Program-made: the position numbers and the translations under genes
In this document: positions 21,709-28,721 of the stretch, piece by piece
How positions within the stretch are numbered: position 1 is the stretch's first letter
Layout of the letters: every line of letters begins with the position of its first letter
The notes under the pieces: model-generated
Told to the model about the DNA's origin: nothing
Database searches by the model: none
Seen by the model: only the letters and a program-made list of their open reading frames with translations
Virus record (IMG/VR): IMGVR_UViG_3300027759_000297
Location: 1 to 30,922 of that record
Strand: one strand, 5' to 3'
Source of the DNA: a virus
Length of the DNA: 30,922 nt

Positions 21709-23230
21709 TATTAATTTATCCCCTTTTACTGCTGAATCGGATGCCATTGCGCGGCGATTACGCATGGCAGAGGCGCTAAATCAGCAAGCCTTAATGCCTA
21801 TGGAAATGCCCCAGCAAGCGGGGTACAAGCAAAGCCCTATAGCGGGTTTGGCTAAATTGTTGCAAGGGTATTTGGCTGGGCAGTCAAAAGCATCTGCTGA
21901 AGAAGATGCTAAAGCATTAGCTGAAAAATACCAACGGCAAAGCAAATCAGAGGCCAGCACATTTCTTGAAGCATTGCAAGGCACACCCGCACAGGCGGCA
22001 ATTCCAGCATCTATTGTGCAAAACGCCACGGGTGCTGATGCCGCTGACAATCCCAATCTTGAGATTATGGGCGGTCAAGGATTAGCGCCAGAAGTGCCGG
22101 GACAGGCGGCAATTGGCCCTGACATGAAAAAAGCCTTAGCGGTTGCATTAGGCGCACAGGCTAACCCAACCATACAAGCGGCTGGCGGGGCATTGCTAAC
22201 TAGCATGATGAAACCCGCAGAATCAGCGTTTGCCAAAATTAACCCCAAGGATTACACCAAAGAAAGCGTAAGAGCATTCATGGCAAGTGGCGGCAAAGAT
22301 ATGTCTTTGCTTGATCCGCTGGATAAATTGAATTTCCAAAATATTGGCACAGAAGTAGTTGGCTTAAATCCTTACACCGGGGCAAAAGTAGGAACACCAT
22401 TACCTGTAAATGTTAGTGTTGATACAACTGCAAGACTGCAACAAGACCGCGAATTGTCTGATCGTGCATTTGGTCAACTTAGTGCCAATCAACGGGCGCA
22501 ATTGGCTAATGATGCTGCGAGACTTAACATTAGCGCACAAGACTTGTTTTACAACACAGGCATCCGCGCAGGTGGCGGCGGTATGAGCGGCGCGGTTGCA
22601 CCACCTATGGCCCAACAGCCAAACGTGCCCACTAGTGCAGCTATGGGAGCGCCAGTAGCACCGCAGATTCCCGGTTACACACCATTAGGACAAATGCCCG
22701 TAGGCGGTACAAATTTGCCGCCTAAATTGCAAAATCAAATGACATTAGAAAATTTGCAAGCAGATGCTAAAAAAGCCAGAGGTATGCAAGGAATTGGGAC
22801 TGTCATTGATCAAGCAAGAAATGTTTTGACTGGCAAAACAGTCAATGAAAAAGGTGAGGTTATACAAGCGCCATTGCCTACCCAAAGTTATTTAGGGGCT
22901 GCTGGAGATGTGCTGGCAAGCGTTGCAGCTAGATCACCTCAAGGTGCGGCGCAAGCTGACCAATTGAAAGTTTTGGGCGGTGCGTTGGTTATGTCCATGC
23001 CTAGAATGGAAGGGCCACAATCAAACGCTGACATGATTCTTTATCGTGAAATGGCTGGACAAATTGGCGACAATACTTTACCCGTTGCAAGGCGTTTGAC
23101 TGCTTTGGGCGAGGTGGAGAGGTTATATCGTAAATACGATTTATCGTCACCTACTGCACCCGAACCGACTCAACCAACTCAACCAATGACGGGTCAAGCC
23201 CCGCCCGGTGCTGTCAGGAGAATTAGATAA
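21701..23230 (+). CDS. Ala/Gln-rich internal virion or ejection protein, putative
   Basis: The 509-aa product starts MADINLSPFTAESDAIARRL then RMAEALNQQALMPMEMPQQ, a short N-terminal motif recurring in phage injection proteins of podoviruses. It has helical, Ala/Gln-rich blocks (LAKLLQGYLAGQSKASAEED, ALAEKYQRQSKSEASTFLEA), a Pro/Gly-rich central linker and a helical C-terminal third. No enzyme motif or membrane segment is clear. GGGAGGT upstream of ATG 21701 gives good translation; the ATG precedes the previous stop by eight bases. It sits second among three large Ala-rich proteins, as in the P22 gp7/gp20/gp16 group, so DNA ejection is the most likely role (by position). Confidence 0.68.
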   Translation: MADINLSPFTAESDAIARRLRMAEALNQQALMPMEMPQQAGYKQSPIAGLAKLLQGYLAGQSKASAEEDAKALAEKYQRQSKSEASTFLEALQGTPAQAAIPASIVQNATGADAADNPNLEIMGGQGLAPEVPGQAAIGPDMKKALAVALGAQANPTIQAAGGALLTSMMKPAESAFAKINPKDYTKESVRAFMASGGKDMSLLDPLDKLNFQNIGTEVVGLNPYTGAKVGTPLPVNVSVDTTARLQQDRELSDRAFGQLSANQRAQLANDAARLNISAQDLFYNTGIRAGGGGMSGAVAPPMAQQPNVPTSAAMGAPVAPQIPGYTPLGQMPVGGTNLPPKLQNQMTLENLQADAKKARGMQGIGTVIDQARNVLTGKTVNEKGEVIQAPLPTQSYLGAAGDVLASVAARSPQGAAQADQLKVLGGALVMSMPRMEGPQSNADMILYREMAGQIGDNTLPVARRLTALGEVERLYRKYDLSSPTAPEPTQPTQPMTGQAPPGAVRRIR

Positions 23231-25269
23231 TGTCTACCTTCCAAGTTGACATTGGCAATGCCACTTATGAGGTAGATGCGCCTGATGAAACTACCGCATG
23301 GAAAATGGCTAACCAAGTTCATGTTAATGCCCCATCTGTAGCGCCCAAGCAAAACATTAATGAATCTATCCTGCAACAGCTAAAACCCTCGCCTAATGCG
23401 GCAGCAAGCGGTTTGATGATGGGTTTAAAAGACCCAATCAATGCTGGCGCACAAATAGTTTCTAGCATGATGCCCGAGGCGGTCAATCGTGCTGTTGACT
23501 TTCCATCTTTGCGTGAAAGCAATAACCCATTGGTCAAAGCCTTGGCAAACAGAGTTTTGGCTAATCCAAGGCCAGAGGCTATTAACGAGGAAATTCGCAA
23601 ACAAGAACGCGCCTACCAGCAAGAACGCCAGCAAACGGGCGATGCTGGCTTTGACACGGCGCGGATGGTGGGTAATGTAATCCCAACAATGGCGGCGGGT
23701 ATTGGTGCTTTGCCAAAAGCGGCAATGGCAACCATTCCCAGATTTTTGGGATCAACGGCAGCATTGGGTGCGGCAACCAGTCAATTGACCCCGGCGGTCA
23801 GTCTTGAAGAGCAACAAAACTTTCCCCAAACAAAAGAAAGTCAAGCAATGTTTGGGGCAATGCTTGGCCCAGCCGGGACAATTATCGGCAAAGGGTTGGG
23901 CGCTGGTGCAAGCAACATTGCACAACGATTTAGTGAATCATCCGCAGCAGATGCGGCAAAACTAAAACTTGCTGAATTGCTATCTAAAAGCGGCGTGGGC
24001 AATGTTTTCCAAACTGGTGGCGCTAATCCTTTGGCCCAAGTTGAGGCTAAATTGGCAAGCACCGGGCCGGAAGGAACAATTGCGGTTGCTGGGCGGGGAA
24101 GAACCTTGTCAGCATTAGACACACTTGCCACGTTGCCCGGTCAGGCCAAAGATTTAGTAGAGCAGTTTATTCATAACCAGCAAGCTAGACGCGCAAGCAG
24201 ACTTGTGACGGCGGCTGATGACGCATTAGGTACAGGTGGCAAATCTTACACAGGCGCAATTGCTGACCTAATTGAACAGAAAAAGACCGCCGCAGGGCCG
24301 TTATACGACCAATTGCGGGGCGTTTCTTTTAAAGTTGATGATGAGTTAGCCTCTATCATTCAAGCCTCTAAAAGCGCTCATGGAAGTGCTGAATTGTTGG
24401 CTGAGTTAAAACGTGCAACACCTATTGACATATCCAAAATTAAAAAAGGTGACGATGTACCTTTAGATGCGTTGGATAAGGTTAAACAGGCGCTTTACAC
24501 ATTGGAAATAAACTCGAAAGGCGACTTTGGTAAAAGCACCCCAATCAGTAGCGCTTACAGCGATTTGCGTAATGCGTTGACTAAAAAGCTGGATGATTTA
24601 AGCCCTAAAGACCAAAACGGCTCTATTTACAAACAAGCCAGAGATGCGTTTGCTGGGCCAAGCCAACTAGAAGATGCTATTCGGGTTGGGCGTGATGCAA
24701 TGAAAAAAGACGCTATTGCGGTTGCTGATGCCACAAAAGGCATGACCCAGAGCGAACTTGACGCATATCGCATTGGTGTATTGCAAGCCTTAAAAGACAA
24801 GGTAGGGACAGAGGGTGGGCAAACCTCATTGCTTAAATTTTGGAAAGAACCAAAAACAAGTGGTGTGCTAAAAGAAACTTTTGGCAATGATTACAAGCAA
24901 TTTGCCGCTGATGTTTTGCGTGAAAGCAGACTTAAAACCATTGAATCGGTAGGCCGTGGATCACAAACAGCGTCAAGGCTTGCGGCAATTGAAGACGACA
25001 ATTTAAGCAATGTTGTTCAAGCTGGTCAAGCGGGTGCGGCGGCGGCGGCGGGTAATCCTTTTCCGGCATTGGGCACATTGTCTAAGATGATCACCAAGGC
25101 CAGCACCCCAGAGGCAACCCGCAATGAGTTGGCTAAATTGCTACTCCAGCAAGGGCCAATGGCAACAAGGACAATCCAACAACTTCCCGCCCAAGTACGG
25201 GCCTACAACGAAAAACTTGCAAATCAAGCGGCTTTAGCAAATGCTTTGGCTCAACAACAGCAAAGGTAA
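23230..25269 (+). CDS. Large internal virion/ejection protein with hydrophobic Gly-Ala segments
   Basis: The 679-aa product has an N-terminal module, MSTFQVDIGNATYEVDAPDE then TTAWKMANQVH, common to many phage virion proteins. Two hydrophobic Gly/Ala-rich segments follow: VIPTMAAGIGALPKAAMATI with FLGSTAALGAA, and AMLGPAGTIIGKGLGAGA. The latter could insert into a membrane during ejection. The C-terminal 400 residues are helical and charged (IADLIEQKKTAAGPLYDQLR, KLDDLSPKDQNGSIYKQ). No lytic-transglycosylase Glu motif is recognised, although such domains occur in some proteins of this class. Its ATG overlaps the previous stop (TAATG). The role of forming a channel across the cell envelope is inferred from position and composition. 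Confidence 0.7.
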   Translation: MSTFQVDIGNATYEVDAPDETTAWKMANQVHVNAPSVAPKQNINESILQQLKPSPNAAASGLMMGLKDPINAGAQIVSSMMPEAVNRAVDFPSLRESNNPLVKALANRVLANPRPEAINEEIRKQERAYQQERQQTGDAGFDTARMVGNVIPTMAAGIGALPKAAMATIPRFLGSTAALGAATSQLTPAVSLEEQQNFPQTKESQAMFGAMLGPAGTIIGKGLGAGASNIAQRFSESSAADAAKLKLAELLSKSGVGNVFQTGGANPLAQVEAKLASTGPEGTIAVAGRGRTLSALDTLATLPGQAKDLVEQFIHNQQARRASRLVTAADDALGTGGKSYTGAIADLIEQKKTAAGPLYDQLRGVSFKVDDELASIIQASKSAHGSAELLAELKRATPIDISKIKKGDDVPLDALDKVKQALYTLEINSKGDFGKSTPISSAYSDLRNALTKKLDDLSPKDQNGSIYKQARDAFAGPSQLEDAIRVGRDAMKKDAIAVADATKGMTQSELDAYRIGVLQALKDKVGTEGGQTSLLKFWKEPKTSGVLKETFGNDYKQFAADVLRESRLKTIESVGRGSQTASRLAAIEDDNLSNVVQAGQAGAAAAAGNPFPALGTLSKMITKASTPEATRNELAKLLLQQGPMATRTIQQLPAQVRAYNEKLANQAALANALAQQQQR

Positions 25270-25272
25270 ATC

Positions 25273-26703
25273 ATGTCCTACAACGGCTCTGGAACATTCC
25301 AAATCAACACATCTGGGCAACCAGTAGTTACGGGCACATCTATCAGTAGCACAGTTTTTAATGCGCTGACTGCTGACCTTGCCACGGGTTTATCGACTGC
25401 CATTACCAAGGATGGACAGACCACTACAACGGCGCGGATTCCCTTTGCATTGGGAATTAACTCTACATTGGTGACAGATGCAACAAACACCACATCTGGG
25501 TCAATTATTACGGCTGGCGGGGTAGGCATAGCTAAAGCTGTATTTATTGGCACAACATTAAATGTTGCTGGCGCATCAACAATGACAGGCTCAATTGCCG
25601 TTGATAGCGTTACCGATTCAAGCAGCACCACTACAGGCTCAATTCAAACTGATGGCGGGGTAGGCATAGCCAAAGCGCTGTATGTTGGCACTACGGCTAA
25701 TGTGGCGGGTGCTGTGACATTACAAAACGCATTAAGCGTTACAGGTGTAACAACTATTCAAGGACTCACTGTAGGTCTTGGCGGTGGTGCTGTATCTAGC
25801 AACACTGCGGTTGGGTATCAAGCGCTTTTAAATAATAGCACTGGAAACGAGAATACCGCAGTTGGCTATCGAGCGCTTAAAGGAGCCACTGACTCAGGAA
25901 ATACCGCATTGGGTTATTTAGCGGGGGCGGTTGCCGCAGACACCACCGGCTCTGTTTTTGTAGGCCAATACGCCGGACAAAATACAACTGGCGCTAGTAC
26001 CATTGGAACCACTTTTGTTGGGGCAGGCGCTGGAGGACAGAACCTAGGTGGCGGAAGAAACACGGCGGTTGGTTATTTGGCCCTAGGGCAAAACCAAACC
26101 GGTTATTACAATGTTGCGGTGGGGCATCAAGCTGGATATTACGGTGCTGGGGGCGATTACAACACAACAGTTGGGCAGAATAGCGGCGGATCATCTGCAT
26201 ATACCGGATCAAATCTTACGCTCTTGGGGTACAACGCACAGCCAAGCGCGGGTTCTGCATCCAATGAATTTGTGTTGGGCAACAGTTCAGTGTCTGTTTT
26301 GCGTTGCCAGCAATCTTCTATCAGCGGCTTGTCTGATGCGCGGGACAAATATGACATTGAGGACTTGCCGGTTGGTTTGGACTTCATCAATTCACTCAAA
26401 GCCCGCAGGTTCAAGTGGGACAAGCGCGATGCGTACTTTGATGAAGTTCAAAATGAAACCGGACCTCCTACACAAGTGGCTGTTCCCAAAGACGGGTCGC
26501 GCAAGTCCGATGAATGGAATGAGGGTTTCATTGCCCAAGAGGTGGATGAGGCCGCAACGGCGGCTGGCGCAGACTGGATGAAGATTGTGTATAAATCCAA
26601 CCCAGAAAAGTTGGAAATGGCCCCCGGCAAGCTCATCCCCGTTTTGGTCAAGGCCATCCAGGAATTGACGGCGCGTCTTGAGGCGCTAGAGGCAAGAAAT
26701 TGA
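25273..26703 (+). CDS. Trimeric tail fibre with YadA-like repeats and S74 chaperone domain
   Basis: The 476-aa protein starts with a short collar-like segment (MSYNGSGTFQINTSGQPVVT). It has a duplicated shaft module of 46 residues (TTSGSI...GGVGIAKA...GTT.NVAGA), then a beta-roll of NTAVGYQAL-type repeats: NTAVGYRALKG, NTALGYLAG, NTAVGYLALGQ, NVAVGHQAG. The C-terminus is a peptidase S74-type intramolecular chaperone: LSDARDKYDIEDLP with Ser354 and Lys359 as the autocleavage dyad, RRFKWDKRDAYFD, EGFIAQEV, and a final coiled coil LVKAIQELTARLEALEARN. S74 domains assemble trimers and are cut off. It should be the receptor-binding fibre. The stop overlaps the ATT start of the next gene. Confidence 0.9.
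   Translation: MSYNGSGTFQINTSGQPVVTGTSISSTVFNALTADLATGLSTAITKDGQTTTTARIPFALGINSTLVTDATNTTSGSIITAGGVGIAKAVFIGTTLNVAGASTMTGSIAVDSVTDSSSTTTGSIQTDGGVGIAKALYVGTTANVAGAVTLQNALSVTGVTTIQGLTVGLGGGAVSSNTAVGYQALLNNSTGNENTAVGYRALKGATDSGNTALGYLAGAVAADTTGSVFVGQYAGQNTTGASTIGTTFVGAGAGGQNLGGGRNTAVGYLALGQNQTGYYNVAVGHQAGYYGAGGDYNTTVGQNSGGSSAYTGSNLTLLGYNAQPSAGSASNEFVLGNSSVSVLRCQQSSISGLSDARDKYDIEDLPVGLDFINSLKARRFKWDKRDAYFDEVQNETGPPTQVAVPKDGSRKSDEWNEGFIAQEVDEAATAAGADWMKIVYKSNPEKLEMAPGKLIPVLVKAIQELTARLEALEARN
25489..25718 (+). repeat. Duplicated 138-bp fibre shaft module
   Basis: The segment starting at 25489 recurs at 25627, in frame. The 16-base core GGCGGGGTAGGCATAG appears identically at 25516 and 25654. It encodes TTSGSI-(5)-GGVGIAKA-(2)-(2)GTT-x-NVAGA twice. 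Near-identical cores suggest relatively recent duplication or gene conversion. Confidence 0.85.
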
Positions 26704-27268
26704 TCCAATCACGGCATTCGCTCTTTGCAAAAGTGCCTATGAAGGCATAAAGGGGTGCGTTGCCGTCTACCAGGATTTAAAGAAGACGGGCAACGATTTA
26801 TCCAAAATCACAAGCGAGGTAGGCGGGGCTTTATCATCTTTTTTCAAGGGTCAGGCAGAACTTGAATCAAGCCATGAAAAAGCCGAGGTGCAACGGGAAG
26901 AAAACAAACGCAAAGGAATCAAGGACGATTTAGCCACCCAAGCAATCGACAATGTAATGTTTCTCAGGCAGACTAAACAGTTTTATGCTGACTTGGAAAG
27001 AATGGTGCGCTGGGAGATGGGGCAACCCGATCTGTGGCGTGAGATTGTTGAAGAGTACCAGCGGCTACTTGAGCAAAAGGCCGAGGACAACGCAAGGGAA
27101 CTGCACAAAAAACGGGTGGCTGAATGGCGGCGACAAAGGTTAAAAAATCAGATACTGGACAGGGTGCTGGAAACGTTAATGGTGGTTTTCGTAGTAGGTT
27201 ACTTGATATGCCTAATGTGGATAATCAGTCTTCAGCATCGGGGTCTTTTGGATACCTTCTGGTTTTAG
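26699..27268 (+). CDS. Membrane-anchored helical protein with ATT start
   Basis: The frame is open from a TAG at 26687-26689 to TAA ending 27268 and encodes 189 residues. There is no ATG, GTG or TTG before the conserved-looking N-terminus; the codon at the expected place is ATT 26699, followed by DPITAFALCKSAYEGIKG. AGAGG (26688-26692) lies six bases upstream, an ideal Shine-Dalgarno spacing. The body is a long charged helix (EKAEVQREENKRKGIKDD, EEYQRLLEQKAEDNARELHK). Residues about 156-177 form one transmembrane helix (VLETLMVVFVVGYLICLMWI), leaving a short C-terminus outside. GTG 26888 would drop 63 residues. The family is familiar in podovirus lysis/tail regions but without known function. 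Confidence 0.75.
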   Translation: MDPITAFALCKSAYEGIKGCVAVYQDLKKTGNDLSKITSEVGGALSSFFKGQAELESSHEKAEVQREENKRKGIKDDLATQAIDNVMFLRQTKQFYADLERMVRWEMGQPDLWREIVEEYQRLLEQKAEDNARELHKKRVAEWRRQRLKNQILDRVLETLMVVFVVGYLICLMWIISLQHRGLLDTFWF

Positions 27269-27471
27269 TCTTGTTTGCGCTTGTTTTTGTGCTTGTGCTG
27301 CCCTTAGTTGGGATGATGTATATGGACACAATGGTAGTAAGGCGAGAGGCCAAAGCGCAAATGGAAAAAGTGGAAAAACTGCGAAAGCAAATTGAAGAGG
27401 AACGAAAAAATGCTAACCCTATTCTCAAGCCTAATATCATTTCTGATGGGCGGTCTTCCCAAAATCCTTGA
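27208..27471 (+). CDS. Single-pass membrane protein, spanin-like (i-spanin candidate)
   Basis: From ATG 27208 the product has 87 residues: a short polar N-terminus, one transmembrane helix at about residues 15-38 (FGYLLVLVLFALVFVLVLPL), and a charged coiled coil, VVRREAKAQMEKVEKLRKQI, then EEERKNANP. That topology is that of an inner-membrane spanin, and the location beside holin and endolysin fits. No lipoprotein partner with a lipobox is seen, so the spanin role is uncertain. A longer form from ATG 27124 would add 28 hydrophilic residues overlapping the upstream gene. AGG lies nine bases before ATG 27208. The gene overlaps its upstream neighbour by 61 bases and the holin-like gene by 62 bases. 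Confidence 0.62.
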   Translation: MPNVDNQSSASGSFGYLLVLVLFALVFVLVLPLVGMMYMDTMVVRREAKAQMEKVEKLRKQIEEERKNANPILKPNIISDGRSSQNP

Positions 27472-27916
27472 TTTTATTCAAGACAAATCTGACAAAAAGC
27501 ATGAATTGGCGTTAGCCGCCATGCAGACAGAAAGGGAACTAACCCTTAAAAAAGCCGGGTTAGAGGCCCAAGAGCGCATTGAACACATCCAAACAGAGCA
27601 GATTCAAATAACCGCTGATGTGCAAATGGTGCAAGCCCAGATGCAAGAGCGCCAAGCCCTGTACGCGCACGATATAGCCTTGGGACAAGGTGCATCTACC
27701 TGGGTGATCAACATGAGGGCTGCGACCCGTTCAGTCATCACTTACGGGATGTTTGTGATGTTTATGTTTGTTGAGGTGTTTGGGTTTTATTACGCATGGC
27801 ACACCGGGGTGGCTTTTGACGTTGCGCTAAACCATTTGTGGGATGACGATACACAAATTATCTGGTCTTGCATCGTTTCGTTTTGGTTTGGCGGTCAAGC
27901 GTTTAAATCTAAATAG
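27410..27916 (+). CDS. Holin-like protein, GTA-type 3-TM family
   Basis: The 168-aa product starts with a hydrophobic helix (MLTLFSSLISFLMGGLPKIL), then a long charged helix (KKHELALAAMQTERELTLKK, then QERIEHIQTEQIQI). Two further transmembrane helices lie at about residues 108-130 (SVITYGMFVMFMFVEVFGFY) and 150-165 (IIWSCIVSFWFGGQAF). The order matches the GTA_holin_3TM-type family of phage and gene-transfer-agent holins, which form membrane lesions for endolysin release. GAAGAGGAA precedes ATG 27410 by about eight bases. An earlier in-frame ATG at 27392 adds six residues. The endolysin lies 98 bases downstream. Confidence 0.8.
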   Translation: MLTLFSSLISFLMGGLPKILDFIQDKSDKKHELALAAMQTERELTLKKAGLEAQERIEHIQTEQIQITADVQMVQAQMQERQALYAHDIALGQGASTWVINMRAATRSVITYGMFVMFMFVEVFGFYYAWHTGVAFDVALNHLWDDDTQIIWSCIVSFWFGGQAFKSK

Positions 27917-27940
27917 GGGCTTGATTTGGTCTTTGACATG

Positions 27941-27993
27941 GCGTAGAAGAAAGCCAGAAAACTCTACGCATCGACATCCTCAAATGCTGGCTT
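27941..27993 (+). promoter_or_regulatory. Potential H-type RNA pseudoknot upstream of the endolysin gene
   Basis: GCGTAGA (27941-27947) pairs perfectly with TCTACGC (27963-27969). AAGCCAG (27951-27957), inside that loop, pairs perfectly with CTGGCTT (27987-27993). This gives two interlocked 7-bp stems with loops of 3, 5 and 17 bases. The element ends 21 bases before endolysin ATG 28015, which lacks a Shine-Dalgarno sequence. It is the only intergenic stretch of about 100 bases on the + strand here. The structure is inferred from base complementarity alone and has not been folded by program; chance pairing is possible. Confidence 0.4.
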
Positions 27994-28014
27994 AACACCC
28001 CAAATAAATATAGC

Positions 28015-28494
28015 ATGAACATCAGCCCTAAAGCTATTGAGATGATCAAACATCATGAAGGCGTGAGGTTTAAGCCTTACCGCTGCCCAGCAAAACTTTG
28101 GACAATAGGAGTAGGTCATGTTTTATACCCAGATCAAGGCAAAATGCCAATCGATCAAAGAGACAGTTATGCGTTACGCCCAGAGGATAACCGCACGTTT
28201 TCAGCGGAAGAAGTAAATGGAATTCTTCGAGCCGATCTGCAACGTTTCGAGCGTGGGGTGCGTCTTTTCTGTCCTGTCGATCTTACACAAGGTATGTATG
28301 ACGGGCTTATTAGCTTTGCTTTTAATGTCGGTCTGGGGACACTCCAGCGTTCTACGCTACGCCAGAAGGTGCTACGAGGTGATAAAACGGGCGCTGGTGA
28401 AGAATTCTTGAAATACTGCATGGCGGGTGGCAAAGTTTTAAAAGGCTTGCAAAACCGCCGTATTGACGAACGAGCGCTATTCCTCGGCCCATAA
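28015..28494 (+). CDS. Endolysin, GH24 lysozyme (phage T4/P1-Lyz type)
   Basis: The 159-aa product is a muramidase of the T4-lysozyme-like GH24 family. Catalytic residues follow the E-x8-D/C-x5-T rule: Glu15 (HHEGVRFKPY), Cys24 (YRCPAKLWT) and Thr30, then IGVGHV. Cys in the middle position is also found in phage P1 Lyz. The second half has YDGLISFAFNVGLGTLQRST and a C-terminal RRIDERALFLGP. No signal peptide or signal-arrest-release segment precedes the catalytic core, so it should accumulate in the cytoplasm and need the neighbouring holin. No Shine-Dalgarno precedes ATG 28015. Its end overlaps a reverse-strand gene by 18 bases. Confidence 0.95.
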   Translation: MNISPKAIEMIKHHEGVRFKPYRCPAKLWTIGVGHVLYPDQGKMPIDQRDSYALRPEDNRTFSAEEVNGILRADLQRFERGVRLFCPVDLTQGMYDGLISFAFNVGLGTLQRSTLRQKVLRGDKTGAGEEFLKYCMAGGKVLKGLQNRRIDERALFLGP

Positions 28495-28572
28495 CAGGAT
28501 TTGCACAAATATCCAGCCACACACAATTACAACGCCAGCACCCAAGCACAAGACTAAAAACAATTCAATCAC
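28477..28572 (-). CDS. 31-aa single-pass membrane protein
   Basis: A GTG start at 28572 overlaps the upstream stop as GTGA, and the frame ends with TAG at 28477-28479. The product is MIELFLVLCLGAGVVIVC followed by GWIFVQILLWAEE: one hydrophobic helix with a single acidic residue before it and two after. Size and topology match the tiny membrane proteins that often close early phage operons, some of them lysis or superinfection related; none is identified here. It is the last gene of the reverse operon, and its 3' end runs 18 bases into the endolysin gene on the other strand. It is too short for usual gene finders. Coding is supported by coupling and hydrophobic pattern only. Confidence 0.68.
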   Translation of the reverse strand: MIELFLVLCLGAGVVIVCGWIFVQILLWAEE

Positions 28573-28721
28573 ATTACCCCCCGCATTTCCCAACCAAGCA
28601 AAAAGTAGTTCCAGCGGGTTGTCATGTTTTGATTGGCAAACTTTTCACCATCCCACTCAAGTTCTGATTCTGCATACCCTTTGCCCGTCATAAGGGCGAT
28701 GAATACTTGTCGTGCTTTCAT
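28569..28721 (-). CDS. Small phage protein of 50 aa, unknown
   Basis: ATG 28721 is preceded by AAGGAG nine bases upstream and overlaps the previous stop as ATGA. The product, KARQVFIALMTGKGYAESEL then EWDGEKFANQNMTTRWNYFL and LGWEMRGVM, mixes a short helix, an acidic turn and a Trp-rich end; it reads as a small globular domain. Similar 45-55-residue proteins with a WDG...YVN.R...W-like pattern occur in phage early operons. No function is known. A longer start at 28763 would cross into the upstream gene and is unlikely. Confidence 0.75.
   Translation of the reverse strand: MKARQVFIALMTGKGYAESELEWDGEKFANQNMTTRWNYFLLGWEMRGVM

Noticed and set aside
27933-27961. TTGACA at 27933-27938 as a promoter -35 box before the endolysin
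   Set aside because: At the expected spacing the sequence is AGAAAA, with no TATAAT-like box nearby, so no promoter is claimed.
27938-28018. Use of an alternative genetic code with TAG read as an amino acid
   Set aside because: TAG ends other well-supported genes (2455, 3536, 27916), and large genes lack internal TAG codons, so amber recoding is not supported.
28498-28515. GGATTTG...AAATATCC as a bidirectional terminator between convergent genes
   Set aside because: The stem is weak, with mismatches and no U-tract on either side, and it lies in the coding part of the 31-aa reverse-strand gene.
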